This document shows, piece after piece, positions 47,842-60,400 of a stretch of 64,000 bases of DNA. Positions within the stretch are counted from its first letter, which is position 1. Each line of letters starts with the position of its first letter. Source of the DNA: Luscinia megarhynchos (Eukaryota > Chordata > Aves > Passeriformes > Turdidae); assembly GCA_034336665.1 (NCBI GenBank), contig CM067566.1, forward strand, positions 15,978,330 to 16,042,329, in the 5' to 3' direction. The translations under genes were made by a program, and so were the position numbers. The notes under the pieces were generated by a model that was not told the origin of the DNA, did no database searches, and saw only the letters and a program-made list of their open reading frames with translations.

Positions 47842-50720
47842 ATGGACAAGAATGTTATAATGAGTTTTTTATGTGCTTTGTTTTTTAATTTCAGTGTTTG
47901 GATTTTTTTCATTTTCCTGCAGTCTCATGGGAGCAAAATGAGATATATTTTTGCTGCAGTCAGCAAATGGCATTTAGGAGCAAGGACTGTACCACTTGAA
48001 GGTACATTTAAAGCTCTTTTAGTTCAGGACTTTCTAAATTTACTTGAATATTCAACGCCAGCACCTTGGAGAGCTTCATAAATTTAACAGAGATTTATTT
48101 TCAATTTTACAAGATGGTAGATGTAGTCTTTCCAAGATCATGCTACAAACTGACAAATATCCCTCCAGCTATTTTAAAAATAAAACAACATTTATTATGT
48201 AAAAAAACCCATGAAACCTGACCAAAAAAACAACAAAAAAGCCCCTCCCAAACCTAACAAAACTTGATATTGTGCCAAGTGTCTGAAGAGAAAAATAAAT
48301 GTGATGCATGTTCCAAAAGGAACATTTCTCTTCACTCACTCCTGTCTGAGCCCAAACACCTTTTTCAGTGCTTTAAAGTGGATGAATACTGAAATTAGAA
48401 CATGAACAGCCTCAGATACATTTTGGACTGGACTCTTTTCTGTATAGACAGCAAAGCAGAACTTCTTGAATGTTTACCTCAAGTGTCCAGGGGAGACACA
48501 CATCTGAAAAGAAAATTTATTTGAATTTGTTTGATAGCACTAGCATAGAAATGGTGATGATGATGGTGATGATGATTATGATGATTATGATGGCAATGAT
48601 GATAATTATTATTAACAATAACAAGTAAAAAATCCCAACAAGCTGAGATATTTCAGTTGGCAAAACCCTTTGAACATCTGTGCTGTATAATACATTCTTA
48701 TACTGTGTGAACCAAATATATCCAAGTGCCACCAAGACAACAACAACCCATGGCTGAAGTGCAATGAGTACACTTATTCCTTTGTTTCTCTGGCTGGAGG
48801 ATTCCAAAACACTAATCAAGACACACACACTGCAAAGCTCATTTCAGCAGGGGCAAAAGCAGTGGGGCCTGATCCCTGCATTACGTATCAAAAAGCCTGA
48901 AGCATATGCAATCTTTCACCAGCTGGTGTTTTACAATCTCCAAACCCTGCTACCTCCTTTTTCCCTTTTATAAGGAGGACTCAGCCTGTAGAAAAGCCTC
49001 TTAAGTCTTTAACAATATCCTGTTATTGACTCTGAGAAAATTGAATTTCTTTTTCAGCAGACAAGAACAACCCAGAGCAAACACAAATATGTGAATTGTC
49101 TCACAATGAATATTGTCTAACATCTTCCCAGATGCGAGGTTGGTCTTTGAGTGAAAACAATTCTAAAACCAACTTATTTTTTTCTCTCCTCACCATTCTT
49201 ATGTTTTTCAACCCTTTTTCCCCCCACATATACCAGTTAAAGGAAAGGATAGTCTGCCTGTGGTACTGACTTTGACAATTGTTTTATTAGTTACACAGGG
49301 AAGCTTTAGAGCTAGTAGTCAGTGATGTGGCCATTTAGCCAGGTGTGGAGTGAGTGGTTAACCATGAAGTTCAAACAAGGATCACAGCAAATTCTGCTGC
49401 TGGTGCTCAAAGGCACATCTTGTTTCTGTTAAAATCGCATGCCTTAGAGGGTTTAAAACTGATGCCTTAGAGGCAGAAAATGAAGGTATGGCAGGGGAAG
49501 ATCCATTTAACTTTCTAACAGGACACTATGGATATCTTCAGTTTTATAAACAGCTTCTGAATTGTTACCTTCAGTGACCCTGGTATGGTTTGGCCAATGC
49601 ACTGCACTCAAGTAACCAGTGTGTGTTCTGTTATATCACTTCCTTTCTTTTCTGCAGCTAATGAGCTCTTCTTGGTTGTGTATCTTTGGCTGACAGAAAC
49701 CAGTGTCTCTTTATCAACTTCAGTTGTTTAATGGCTCATAATAGAACCCTTTGGACATAATTTCTTTGATCTTATAGGATGGTGAAATTTTGTTCTTTTG
49801 GAGAAGGGAAAAAGATGATTCTTAATGAGGAGATCTTGTGGCTTCTTTTGGCTCACATCCCCATCACTAATTTATCTGAACTCCCAAACATTAAAAAAGT
49901 AAGGGCAACACTGAATGAGTCACTGGCAGTATTTCTGACTCAAATAGTATGATTTAAAATTGTTGTAGTCTTCTGTTCCCTCTGACTGTATGCACTTGCT
50001 TATTAGAAAAGACTGAACAATTTGAAAATACCACAACATTGAGGGTTAATCACCAATGCTTCTAATGATAATTACTGTTAGAAATATGTGTCTATACATC
50101 AAAGAAGCAGACTAGACTTTGCTGTAAAACAGCAAAAAGACAATCTCAATAGTCTAAATGTTATCAGGTTAGCCAAGAGATGCAAAGATTGTGGGTAAAG
50201 AAACAAAGGGAAACAAAGACTTGGCAAAAGCTGAACCAGTATTAGCACACCCTTAAAATAGCTGTGGTAATTTATCTTTTTTTGTCCATGTCTCTTTCAA
50301 GAGCTACTTGTTCAACTTTATATTAATTTTAAAATGGAGATTTTATTTTTTTTCTGATAGCAGAATATCCCTGCTGAAACCCAATAAGTATAACATTTCC
50401 TGATGGAAAGGGCATACATAGTTAGAGTAGAATGTGATTGCTAATATTTGCTTCACACTGCCTTTCTGAAAGTGTATTTGGTCTCCTGAGACATGCCAGA
50501 AAGCTGAAAGAAATATTTTATTACTATGAAGATAGTGGTGGTATACATGGCTATTTTATAATATTCACTTCAAATGAGTTTTTACTCCTGGAAATAAAAG
50601 TTTTCCTGTCTCTATTAAATTACATTCAATTTAATTTATTATAGTTTTAAGGGTATTGCACTACTATGAATTCTGGAGATTGTGATGCCTTTTTCAAACT
50701 AGAAATAGAAACGAGATAAT
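47842..50720. other. AT-rich noncoding DNA, no gene
   Basis: No gene recognised. A GAT trinucleotide array lies at 48551-48620 and gives a low-complexity isoleucine tail to the 103-codon minus frame at 48517-48828, which is not a gene. Nothing else stands out. Confidence 0.6.
48551..48620. repeat. Imperfect GAT/GATT microsatellite
   Basis: About 70 bp of GAT-type units with single-base interruptions, fading into ATT units. Confidence 0.9.
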
Positions 50721-50724
50721 TTTT

Positions 50725-51200
50725 GTATAGGAGGTGATATAAAAGTGGATTTTTATTGGAGCTCCTGGGGCAGAATATCCACAAAAGCCCACCCCCACAA
50801 AGATGAGTATATTTTTATAGGTTTTAGGAAATTAGCATCATTGATAAAAAGCACCAATTAGGAGGACAAGTGGTAATACAATTCCCCCCCAGGTCAAGCC
50901 CTTTTGTGGAGCCCCCCCTTCAGTATCATTTGTACTTAGTCCATGAAATGTATTTCAAAGAGTTGTTCTCAGCCTTGGTTCCCAGGAAGACCCAAGAACC
51001 AGAACCACTGGGACCTTGTACCCCTTAGAGCTTGGAGCTCTAGAATTTGATTTCTCTTGCTGCCTAGGAAAAGACATGGAAAACTACTGGGAAAACTAGC
51101 TACAAATGCAATAATAAGCTACAAAGCTCCAAATATATGTACAGGTAATACAGAGAATATATATGAAAGAAAATAAGGCAAAAACTAATAGACACTAAAT
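50725..51200 (-). mobile_element. LTR-like sequence of an endogenous retrovirus, limits uncertain
   Basis: From memory this resembles a songbird LTR. Diagnostic plus-strand segments are GTGGATTTTTATTGGAGCTC, CTCCTGGGGCAGAATATCC, TCAAGCCCTTTTGTGGAGCC, GTTGTTCTCAGCCTTGGTTC, ACTGGGACCTTGTACCCC and GCTTGGAGCTCTAG. TTTATT at 50752-50757 gives AATAAA on the minus strand, which sets the likely orientation. I searched the flanks for paired TG...CA termini with a duplication and found none, so the copy may be truncated or the ends diverged. Both ends are approximate. Confidence 0.6.
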
Positions 51201-54200
51201 TTATACTTTGCATAAGCAACAACTTATTCAAGTAAACTTTAATTTCAATGATTATATAAAAATAATTTATAAGATCATAAACTATATTTCAGCGTGGTTT
51301 TTATCTTGAAGATTATACTGATTCTTCCCCCTCCCTTGGGAACTGATATTCTTCAGAGACAGAGACAAAACAGAAATTAGTCTCCTTCTAGATTAGGTTA
51401 TTTTAAAAGACACAGAGACAATGAGACAGGCAGGCTTTGTGTGCCCTCTATTACTCCATAAAGAGCAGCTACTTTCTAACAATGGAAACCTGAAATACAA
51501 AAAGAACTGTCATTTTAATTCAGCCCTGAAAGAACAAGAAATAGGATAGCATAAGTTCTATTATGTCAGGCATTTTACTCATTTTATGGCCAATAGCTGA
51601 ACGAAGATCAGTTCTTTTCTGCTCACTTCATCTTAATATATCATCAGACTTATTCTAGGAATGGATGCAAATAGAAAATCTCAAAAACATCCAGTTTGTA
51701 GTTGACTCCATCAACGACCAGCTGCAATATTCAAGAAAAGTGAGGCACTACTGCTCACTTTCTGAGTGCACAGATATAATGATAGCTGAAACAAGCAGCA
51801 GATGCATTCAAGTATCAGGAAATAATAGTGTGAAAACAAATGAAATATTTCTGCTTCATGTTACATTTCAATAATTTTGGGGATTGTGCACATTGACCAG
51901 ATGAAGATTGCAGATAGCCCTCAGTTACTTCATTTCTGGATATGTGAATGTCTGTTTCAGAACCTTGAAGAAAACTGAGTGTGACAAAATGAGAGACCTC
52001 CTTTTCTGAATCTGGTTGCATCTCTGTGTACTGTATAGGAGAAGGATGCAGTGGCAAAGATCTAACATTAGATTTCATTTGTGGTTATTGCTCAGACATC
52101 AGGCTGAAGAGATGAGAGAGAGAAACTGATTAAGATAGCTCACTTTGAAGATAAAACTAATTGTTAAATTGGGGTTGGATTCAGGTCAATGGTGGTGAGT
52201 GTGGTAAATAAAGAGAGAGAATTAGACTGCAGTTAGAAACAGTCTGGGTAATTAAAAAGGGACAGAAAGGCCTTCTAGAGTGACAGAGTGAATAAAAAGG
52301 GCATATAGGTTAGCAGTCACCAATTGCACTCAGAATCACATAATCCAGTATATTGTGGTACATGTGTGTGTACAGCTTGTTTATTTCAATGAATTTTCTA
52401 GTCTACTTTGTTTGAAACACCTGTCTTTACTAAACTTCCAAAATGTATCTGTTGAGACTTAAATTTTCTATAAAGGAAGAGCAGAAGAAAAAGAGAAAAT
52501 GAGGGAAAATCTTCTGCATTTTCAAAGGTAATATTTAGCAAAATATTTTAACTTGAAAAAGAAATCAGAATGGAAAAATCTTACAAAGACTAAAAAAGAT
52601 TTAAATAGAAAAGAATGGAGTATTCCATCTATTGACTCTTCCTATTAAAGTAGGATTCTTCTCTTCAATCTGTCTTTAAATCTAGCTTTGAAGGTTTCAA
52701 CAGAATTTGAAATACATTGCATTTCTATTTCTCCCCCACTCTTTCAAATTTTTTTTCTTTCTTCTTCCCTTTCCATTGGATTAGTTTTGATGCTTCACAG
52801 TCTTTTCATGTCATGTTACTGTTGCTGTGGAACAATATTTTTACATAAAGTGCTGTTTTTGTGTAAAGTATACTGTATTGGCAGAGGTGTGGATTATCTG
52901 TCTAAAATGAGAAGACTTCTGCAGCATTTCATTCCCACATATGAGGTTCTTTCCTTTTAGCACCTTACAACACATTCATCTTTGTCAAAATCTATTTACT
53001 ATAAATGAGCTCAGGCATATTTCTTCGATGATTCAAGTCCTAGTTTATTACTCCTCATTACTTGATGTTCCACCCAATTTAATCACATCTGCATACTGAG
53101 AAATTGTCCTTAGACTCATTATTCTAGTTGTGCTCTGATATGCTTGATAAAACTGATTTAGCTATTTCTTTCTATTATATAAAGGATTTTATCACTGTAT
53201 ATGTAAACTATATTCTTGATGCCAGATCTAACACCATATTTTTGACATCATTATCTTTTTATTTGAAATTTATGAAAGCAAGATGTTAGAAGTGGTGTCT
53301 GAAGTAGAATGCCAGTAACAATGGCCAGGAATGTGAAAGCTGTAGTTAATTCTTGGTCTATTTTCCCAGTTATTCTTTCAGGTATTTCAAGATAGGATTA
53401 CTTGAAAACAACAATTTGTTAGTGTCAACCTCCAGCCATCTTTCCTGAAATGAAGTCTTCTGACTAATGGGAGTGAGGTCTGGTGGCTATAATTAGTGAC
53501 AACAGCTAGTTTATATTCTAGACACTCACAGATTTTTAGCAGTGTGATCTGGGGTCATTATGTACAGCAGTTTAGCTACAGGTAAAAATGTACACAGCAG
53601 CACAATACCTGTGTATTTTAGAAAAACCCTCTACTTCCTCATGCTAAAACAATTTGGTTTCTATAAGAGGAGACAAGGCTTAAAGACTTAAATCTGGTTA
53701 TTCAATATTCTTTGAAAATTCATGTTTTAATCTAAACTGTCAAGGAAAACAGCTACTATAATTGGCAGCTTTTCATTAGCATGCAATAGCAAGAACTTCT
53801 TGGTATAAAGTCATAGTTGCTCATTTGTTATCTGTGGAGTTATTAATCTTTTTTACCAATGCTTTTTCCTATGCAATGTATAAAATGAAGGCTAAACTAA
53901 ATCTAGCACTACATAAATGAATCTCCATAGGAAAAGTATATCTAAGTTGAAATTAAAGATTTTTTTTTCCTCTCAGTTTTGAGTTAAACAATTAATTTAA
54001 GTTGCATATGACAAGATCTGGATATCCATTTACGTTTGCATGAAAGAGTCTTAGGCTAACATCATTTTTTTGGTTTTCATTGACCTCTAAATGGTTTGAT
54101 ATTTAGAATTTTACTCAATAGCAGCAGTAATAAATAGACCTATTGTACTTTCACTCCAAAGAAAAGCTACTTCCTCATTCCAAAATTTTTGGTAATATAA

Positions 54201-57200
54201 ACAGTATCTAAGAAAGACATTTTCTGAATCTCTAAAAATTGATTTTTTTTTTCAGATTTTAAAAAATATTTTAATGTTTCGAGGTTCTAAAAGGAAAAGT
54301 AATAAGATATAAAATATAGGATACTTACTGCAGGATTTTATTTTCCTAGAAATAAATGAATAATCCAATTCTCAGATTTCTGTAACAAAAAACTGTAGCT
54401 AATATATTAACTAATATTTTTCCTGGAATGAGAAATTCCAGAACCTGGTCATCATTCTGTTGTTGTTTCTCTATGGGAAATAAATTAAAGTCATCTGAGA
54501 GCATCTGATGGCAAATTAGGATTGGATTTTAATTTTTCCCCCTCAATCTACTTTTCTAACTAGTAAATAATCAATTACATGGTGTCATCATGGTTCAAAA
54601 TAAGTGAGCACATTCTAGAAGCTTCATTAAACTTTTGTCATAAACCTTGAATGTACGAGGTGAAACATATACTCAGATCCAATGGTAAGGGAGCAGCAAA
54701 AAATCGGTGATGGGATATCATCTTTGCCTAAAAAAAAAGAAAAAAAAAAAAGGAAAGAAGAAAAAATATATAAAGAAAAACATAGGCAGAAAAGAAGCCA
54801 AAACATCAAAATCCATGTGAATGCGTGTTCATTCACAGAGTCATGCCAGAAATTCTACTGGTCTGATACCTGTCTTTTAAATTTTACCTAATGGAAGAAT
54901 ACATGTTTAAAAAATATTAAAATGAAGGATTCTTATAAGAGATTTTTTGATTTTTATATTTCAGAATGGTTCTGATAAGACACTCTGTATAATTTTTCAT
55001 TAAATCATTAATAAAATATATTCTAATTACAGCAATCACTGTAATAATAATTGCATACCTCTTAACCTGGTACTCAGGAATATGTAAACTGTTTTGTATC
55101 TAGTGTTCATTGCATACACCTGAAATACTGGATAGAGATGATATTCATCATAATATATATTGATTCTCTGAGCAGCATATGACTCTTATTCATGTCTTAA
55201 AAACTATAAGAAATAAACACCACTATCCTTTGAGATCTTTATTCTCTTTTATTTACTTTGTATGGTATATTTTCATTATTGATAACTTGGCAATAAGTCA
55301 AATGATTCAATCAATGTATACCTTAGTATTTATTTAAATTTTCATTGTATAAAAAATGGTTGATGATGTATTAAGCACATGATTTTTTTTCAATGGATTT
55401 CTAATCAATATGGCAGTAGCAGAAATTAGTGGGTTGAATTCAATGACTACATCATCATGTTTGAGACACAGCAATTCACTTTCCACACAAGCATGTTTAT
55501 TGTCTTGCCTTCCTTTTGGTTGAAATGAACAAAAGCAATATAAAAAACTACAAGATACAGAGACAACTCTAACTAATATTATGAACACTTCAGACATGTT
55601 TTGAAAATGGTTTCTGTTCAGCACAGCCTTGCCTATGCTTATCTCTTTCATCAAAACCTGAAAGAAATTGAAAGACAGGCTAATTAAAGTGAAACATTCA
55701 GAGACTTGAGAGTATGGATTGAAAGACTAATTACAAGTTTTTCAATACTCCCCTTTGTTTCTGTTTTCCATTTGTACTTTTCCTTCAGGAAAAAAGTAAA
55801 TTTCTACTAGAATTAGCTAATAATGTTTAGTTCCTCATCCTACACTATAATTTTTTTTCTTTTTGTCTTTGAGGCTTCAACATCCTGTTCAGCAAAAAAC
55901 AAAGTGAGGGAAATATGATCGTGTAAATTTGATGGAAAAGCCATGTTCCACTGCTCAGTTTTATAAATTATGCACAAATATTGACTTACGTATGCTTGCA
56001 AGACCTCCTAGAATAGGGCCCCAGCATGTGCATCTGTTGAAAGAGCCTGCCAAAAAAAGTGTGTTTCAGCCTCCAACACGTAAAATATGCATATTCAATT
56101 ACAAAAAATCATGACATCATTTCAAAAAAGGTTTCAGTAACTTGCTGCAGTCCCCAGGAAGCAATAACTTGCGTGCCAACAACTCATGTAAGTTTTATGC
56201 ATCTATTTAACTTAAACAACAGCACCAAAAATAAATTAGCATTACTGCATGGCATTTCTTGTAACAGACAAGGCACTGGAATGCCCTCCAAATAAGGTTC
56301 TTGCATATGACAATGTATATGCCAGCATCTTTTTCCTTCATGCACCCGTTTTGAGAGTAGGAGTAGGACTGGCAATAAAAAGCTCACAGGTTCAAAATTC
56401 CCTTTTTTCCAGATGTTTTTCTTTTGGATACTCCTTTGCTATAGTGTACTTGACAGTATTTTTCTCCAACTTCCTGAAAAGAACCAAAACTATAAACCTG
56501 AATATTTATGAAAAGCAATGCACACTTCGAAACATCACCTTTGGTATTTTCTTTCCATGCCTATATTGAAGATATATTTTGGGATTGGGCAAATGTTTAA
56601 TGTATACACAACTTTCTGAATAAAAATATGAACTTTCCTTTCATGGAAAAAAACAATATCTTGTACTCACATTTGCTTTTCTTCTCAGTTCCTCTGTGCC
56701 ATTCCTGTGTGTCCCACAGTCCCTACCAAATGACTAGCAATAGAATAAAAAACTCTACCTCATACCTAAAATAAATATAGATAGGCTGACCTAACCACAG
56801 GCATACTTTTAATGAACACAATTTTGGGTGTTTTATACAGCTGTAATCTAAGATTAGAAACATATGGTTCTGGAGGTAAATTAGCACTATGAATATATAT
56901 GGCAGTGAAAATTTCATGACATTTTCAGAACACATAAAGTACCCTGGGCTTAGATAAATTCAGACCTAACTCATTTTGAAACATGAAGGTTGTAGCCTTG
57001 TCAAAACAAGTCGGAATAATGATAACACTATAATGATTTATTGAAGTTCTTATAAGGAATAATAAGGAGAGTTTTAAATTATCATCTCTGTTAGTGTTTC
57101 ATCTGCATGGGAATCATATAGAATTATGTTTGGGAATAATAAAACCTTAGCAAAAAATGCCAAATTATTACTGGGATAAAAACACAAAATCCTGTGAAAC

Positions 57201-57218
57201 CATTTAATTTTTTTTCAA
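51201..57218. other. AT-rich noncoding DNA, no gene
   Basis: No gene recognised. An A-rich low-complexity tract is at 54730-54780. Two 106-codon frames (minus 55334-55654 and plus 56249-56569) have no recognisable domain or conserved context. A short stretch near 53060-53110 weakly resembles an old CR1 reverse-transcriptase segment but is not callable. Confidence 0.55.
54730..54780. repeat. A-rich low-complexity tract
   Basis: About 50 bp of A with scattered G, ending in a short TA step. It may be an old retroposon tail, but no body was recognised upstream. Confidence 0.8.
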
Positions 57219-57410
57219 TAGATTTTTCCTTTACGCCGAATATTTATTAAGGACAAAACCCAATGGGTTTGGAAGGCAGCTTCATCTTCAGAGCTCCATC
57301 TGCCTGAGTGCAGGTCTGGATCTATGGATGCAGAGCACTTGCAAGATAGGAAGGATATTGCTTTGAGCAATTGCACTCTGGTTAGACTTAAAAGGTACCT
57401 AGTGTACATG
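57219..57410 (-). other. Unassigned block ending in a minus-strand AATAAA
   Basis: A less AT-rich block reads on the minus strand toward a TTAATAAATA signal at 57243-57248. This could be the 3' end of a retroposed transcript or of a diverged LTR. No family, tail or duplication was identified. Confidence 0.25.
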
Positions 57411-57436
57411 TGTTTCTTTTTCTATAGGCAGATGGC

Positions 57437-57449
57437 AAAAAAAAAAAAA
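57437..57449. repeat. Poly-A run (13 A)
   Basis: Simple homopolymer with no associated element recognised. Confidence 0.8.
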
Positions 57450-60400
57450 TCCAGTGAGATGAGCAATAAATTTCTTTGGTACTAGGATAGGACTCCGACC
57501 AAGACACAACAAATCTGGATTCTTAATTTGATTAACCTAAAAAATCCTTGGACTAATAATTACTGTTCTATTTTTCGTCTCTCAAAGGCAAATTACTTTC
57601 AGGAGCTTTGAAGAGTATGATCCTATTAATCCATCTGTCAGTAGCTTTTTAACATTGAAGAAAATAAATTTCACTTATTTCAATAACTAGTTAGGAACTG
57701 GAAGGAAACAGAGGTAGAAAAAACAAGTTATTCAAATTGAAAACATGTACTGCCTTTTATAAAAAAGTATTAATAATGGGTTATTACTACATAAACTTTG
57801 AAAGGGCTACATGCAAAGTATACATTTTTAAATTTGAAACTCTGCACTCTTACTGGTTAAGATTACTTTGAGAATTAAAAAACCCAAATACTGTACTACA
57901 AATAATATATCTGTCAATTTCAAAAATATTCAAAAAATTGAATTGAATTGAATAATACCTTACACAAGCCTCATGAAAATTAATTCAAATTTCATCAATC
58001 AAGGGGTTAAAGTCTCATAAACTTAAATAAAATAAGTGGTCTTCTTAATTTTCTGTGAAGATAGGGTGAGTGAAGAACTGGGTAGTATCAGAATTACTTG
58101 AGTCAGTGTGATCATCCTAATTGTTGTTTCTTACTTTAAAAGAAGAAAAACAAACTTGTAAGGATAACTCCAACTGTTTCAAGTTTACTTGTGCAGAGAC
58201 ACTTCTTTTGGAAAGCCATCCCAAAATACCACACATTTATATCAAAACTTTCAAGGTTATAAAGATGTCATATTCACACTTTATCCCTTACTCTGATTAT
58301 TTGTGAAGAATTATATTCTGGCAGGAAGTTTTCAAGGCTTAACAAAGTCAATAGCCTCATGGAGAGTAGTATGACTCCAAGACCTGAAGATCCTGGATTC
58401 ATCTGCATCCAGATCACTTTTAAAGCATCACTGAAGGTATTAAATAATCAGGAACTACATCCTTTTAAGTTGAAAGGAAGGAGAAATGTATAAAAGTAGA
58501 TGTTATATGATTAGGAAGTAAGGCAAACTTTTAGCTTCTCTTCTATTATTTCGTTATTATCAGGGTGACTTTCTACAAGGAATTCAGATATTAGAGTAAC
58601 CTCTGCTAAACACATCTAACTTTATAACCAATGGAATTTAATTATCAACATCAAAGCAATAATTAAGAAATTTGGATCTATGACTGCACGGAGGAATGGT
58701 GTAGAGTGAAGAGCAATTGGAAGATTAACTGGTACATATATGCCTTGAGTTCAAGAATTTTGAATCTGTTAAGTCATGCACTGGCTTCCACTTAATTGAA
58801 TAACAATATTTTCCTTTAAATAATGGTACTTGTACATATAAATTAAAACCTTTCCTACAGTTTGGAAAGAGACATTACTCAAAAGTCACAAAAAATGATC
58901 CTGAAGCCTCAAATAGAAGAAAGGTTTGGTATGTTTGAATATATGATCACTGGTATTTGAGCTTTCTCCAATTTCGTTATTATTATACAAAGAAATTACA
59001 TAGATGAACATAAAAATATATAGTGGACAATATTGTCAAGAGGTGTAAACAACTGTGCTTTCTTCATTGAACTATGCTTTGGCAGCTGCTGTCCCACTGG
59101 GTGGCCTCTATGCTATACTTTTAATAGTTTTTATGCCTTCAAATATCATTTATTTTCAGCAATATTTTGTCTAATTTGTATGACCAGCCAAACCAGAAGC
59201 TGCAAAGATAATATTTTTAACTTCCTTTCAGATGAATAATAAATGTCACATAGGAATTAGAAAGTAGGATGTAGTTCCATGTGCCATCTGCTGCATATGG
59301 GAACAGAAGAAAGATATTAGACTTTAAATTAGGGGCTTCTTTCCTAGAAACTCAAAGATGAAAGGAAACACACTGATCACTTGGAAAATAATACTATTCT
59401 ATCAGTCATTAGAAATCTATCAGTGCTTAGAAAATCTCACAATATGACAAGATACTCTGGAAAGCTCTCCAAGGAATATCTACAAAGTGTATTTTAAATA
59501 AAAATTAATGTCATTAATGTCATACAGTCTTCTGGTTATTTACTTTAATTTCTTTTCTCTTTCTTCTAGTTACCTAAGGCCTGTGATGGCAGGATATGTG
59601 GAGAGAGTTCTGAGGTAAAATACAAAAACTTGCATGCTGAATTCGCATAGTAGCTGGTTATTTGCAAAAGTAACAAGAGCTACATAATTACACATTTACA
59701 TATCTAAAAATTAACATGTCTAAACCCCCTCCCCATAAAAATTACCCACATTTTCCTCTGAGGTGGAAACTGTTAGTGTGCCCATTCTAGCTGCCCACTT
59801 GGCCTCAGCTGTCATTGAAGATCCAAATGCTGACCTAAAGAAAGCAGCACAGACTAGACTTGTCTGCAAGGTGGCTGCCAGAGGTGGTGTCCTCCAGGAT
59901 GTGTGCAGGTGGGATGATTGAGGTGTTTCTGGCTTCTTTTTTCTTATTTTTTTATTTTACAGCAAAAAAATAAATACAAAATTATGCTTTTTTACACTTT
60001 ATAATTTGTTAGTTGGCTGCTACACACAGATTTTTAGTTCAAGCAATTGTCATATGTTTCATTTAATATCAGATGTTAGCATTTATCGTACATATAGGAA
60101 AAATGGGAGTGGAATAAATGAAAAGATAAGGAGGAAAAGAATGCAATTGTTTTGAAAAAAATGGTAGAAATAAGCTTCAGAGCAGCTGCACAAAAAATAA
60201 AGCTTCTGGAGAAAACCCTTCATATTAGACAGTATTTTAATATTTATTATTTCCTGTAGTATTATAGGGCCTTGAAAGTCCAACCTGGAATCATGATATC
60301 TTTTTTGTAAAGCTTTAATTAAAGTTTCTTATAAAATGCATTGTAAATAATTTTGGCTCAAATTAGAAAACATTTTTAAAACAAAGAAATTATGAAATAA

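Noticed and set aside
48517..48828. 103-codon minus frame with an isoleucine-rich tail
   Set aside because: The tail is translated from the GAT microsatellite; no gene evidence.
53050..53110. Weak similarity to old CR1 sequence
   Set aside because: Similarity is too diverged and short to separate from chance by eye.
55334..56569. Two 106-codon frames on opposite strands
   Set aside because: No recognisable motif, no splice context and AT-driven residue composition; among many frames in 64 kb such lengths occur by chance.
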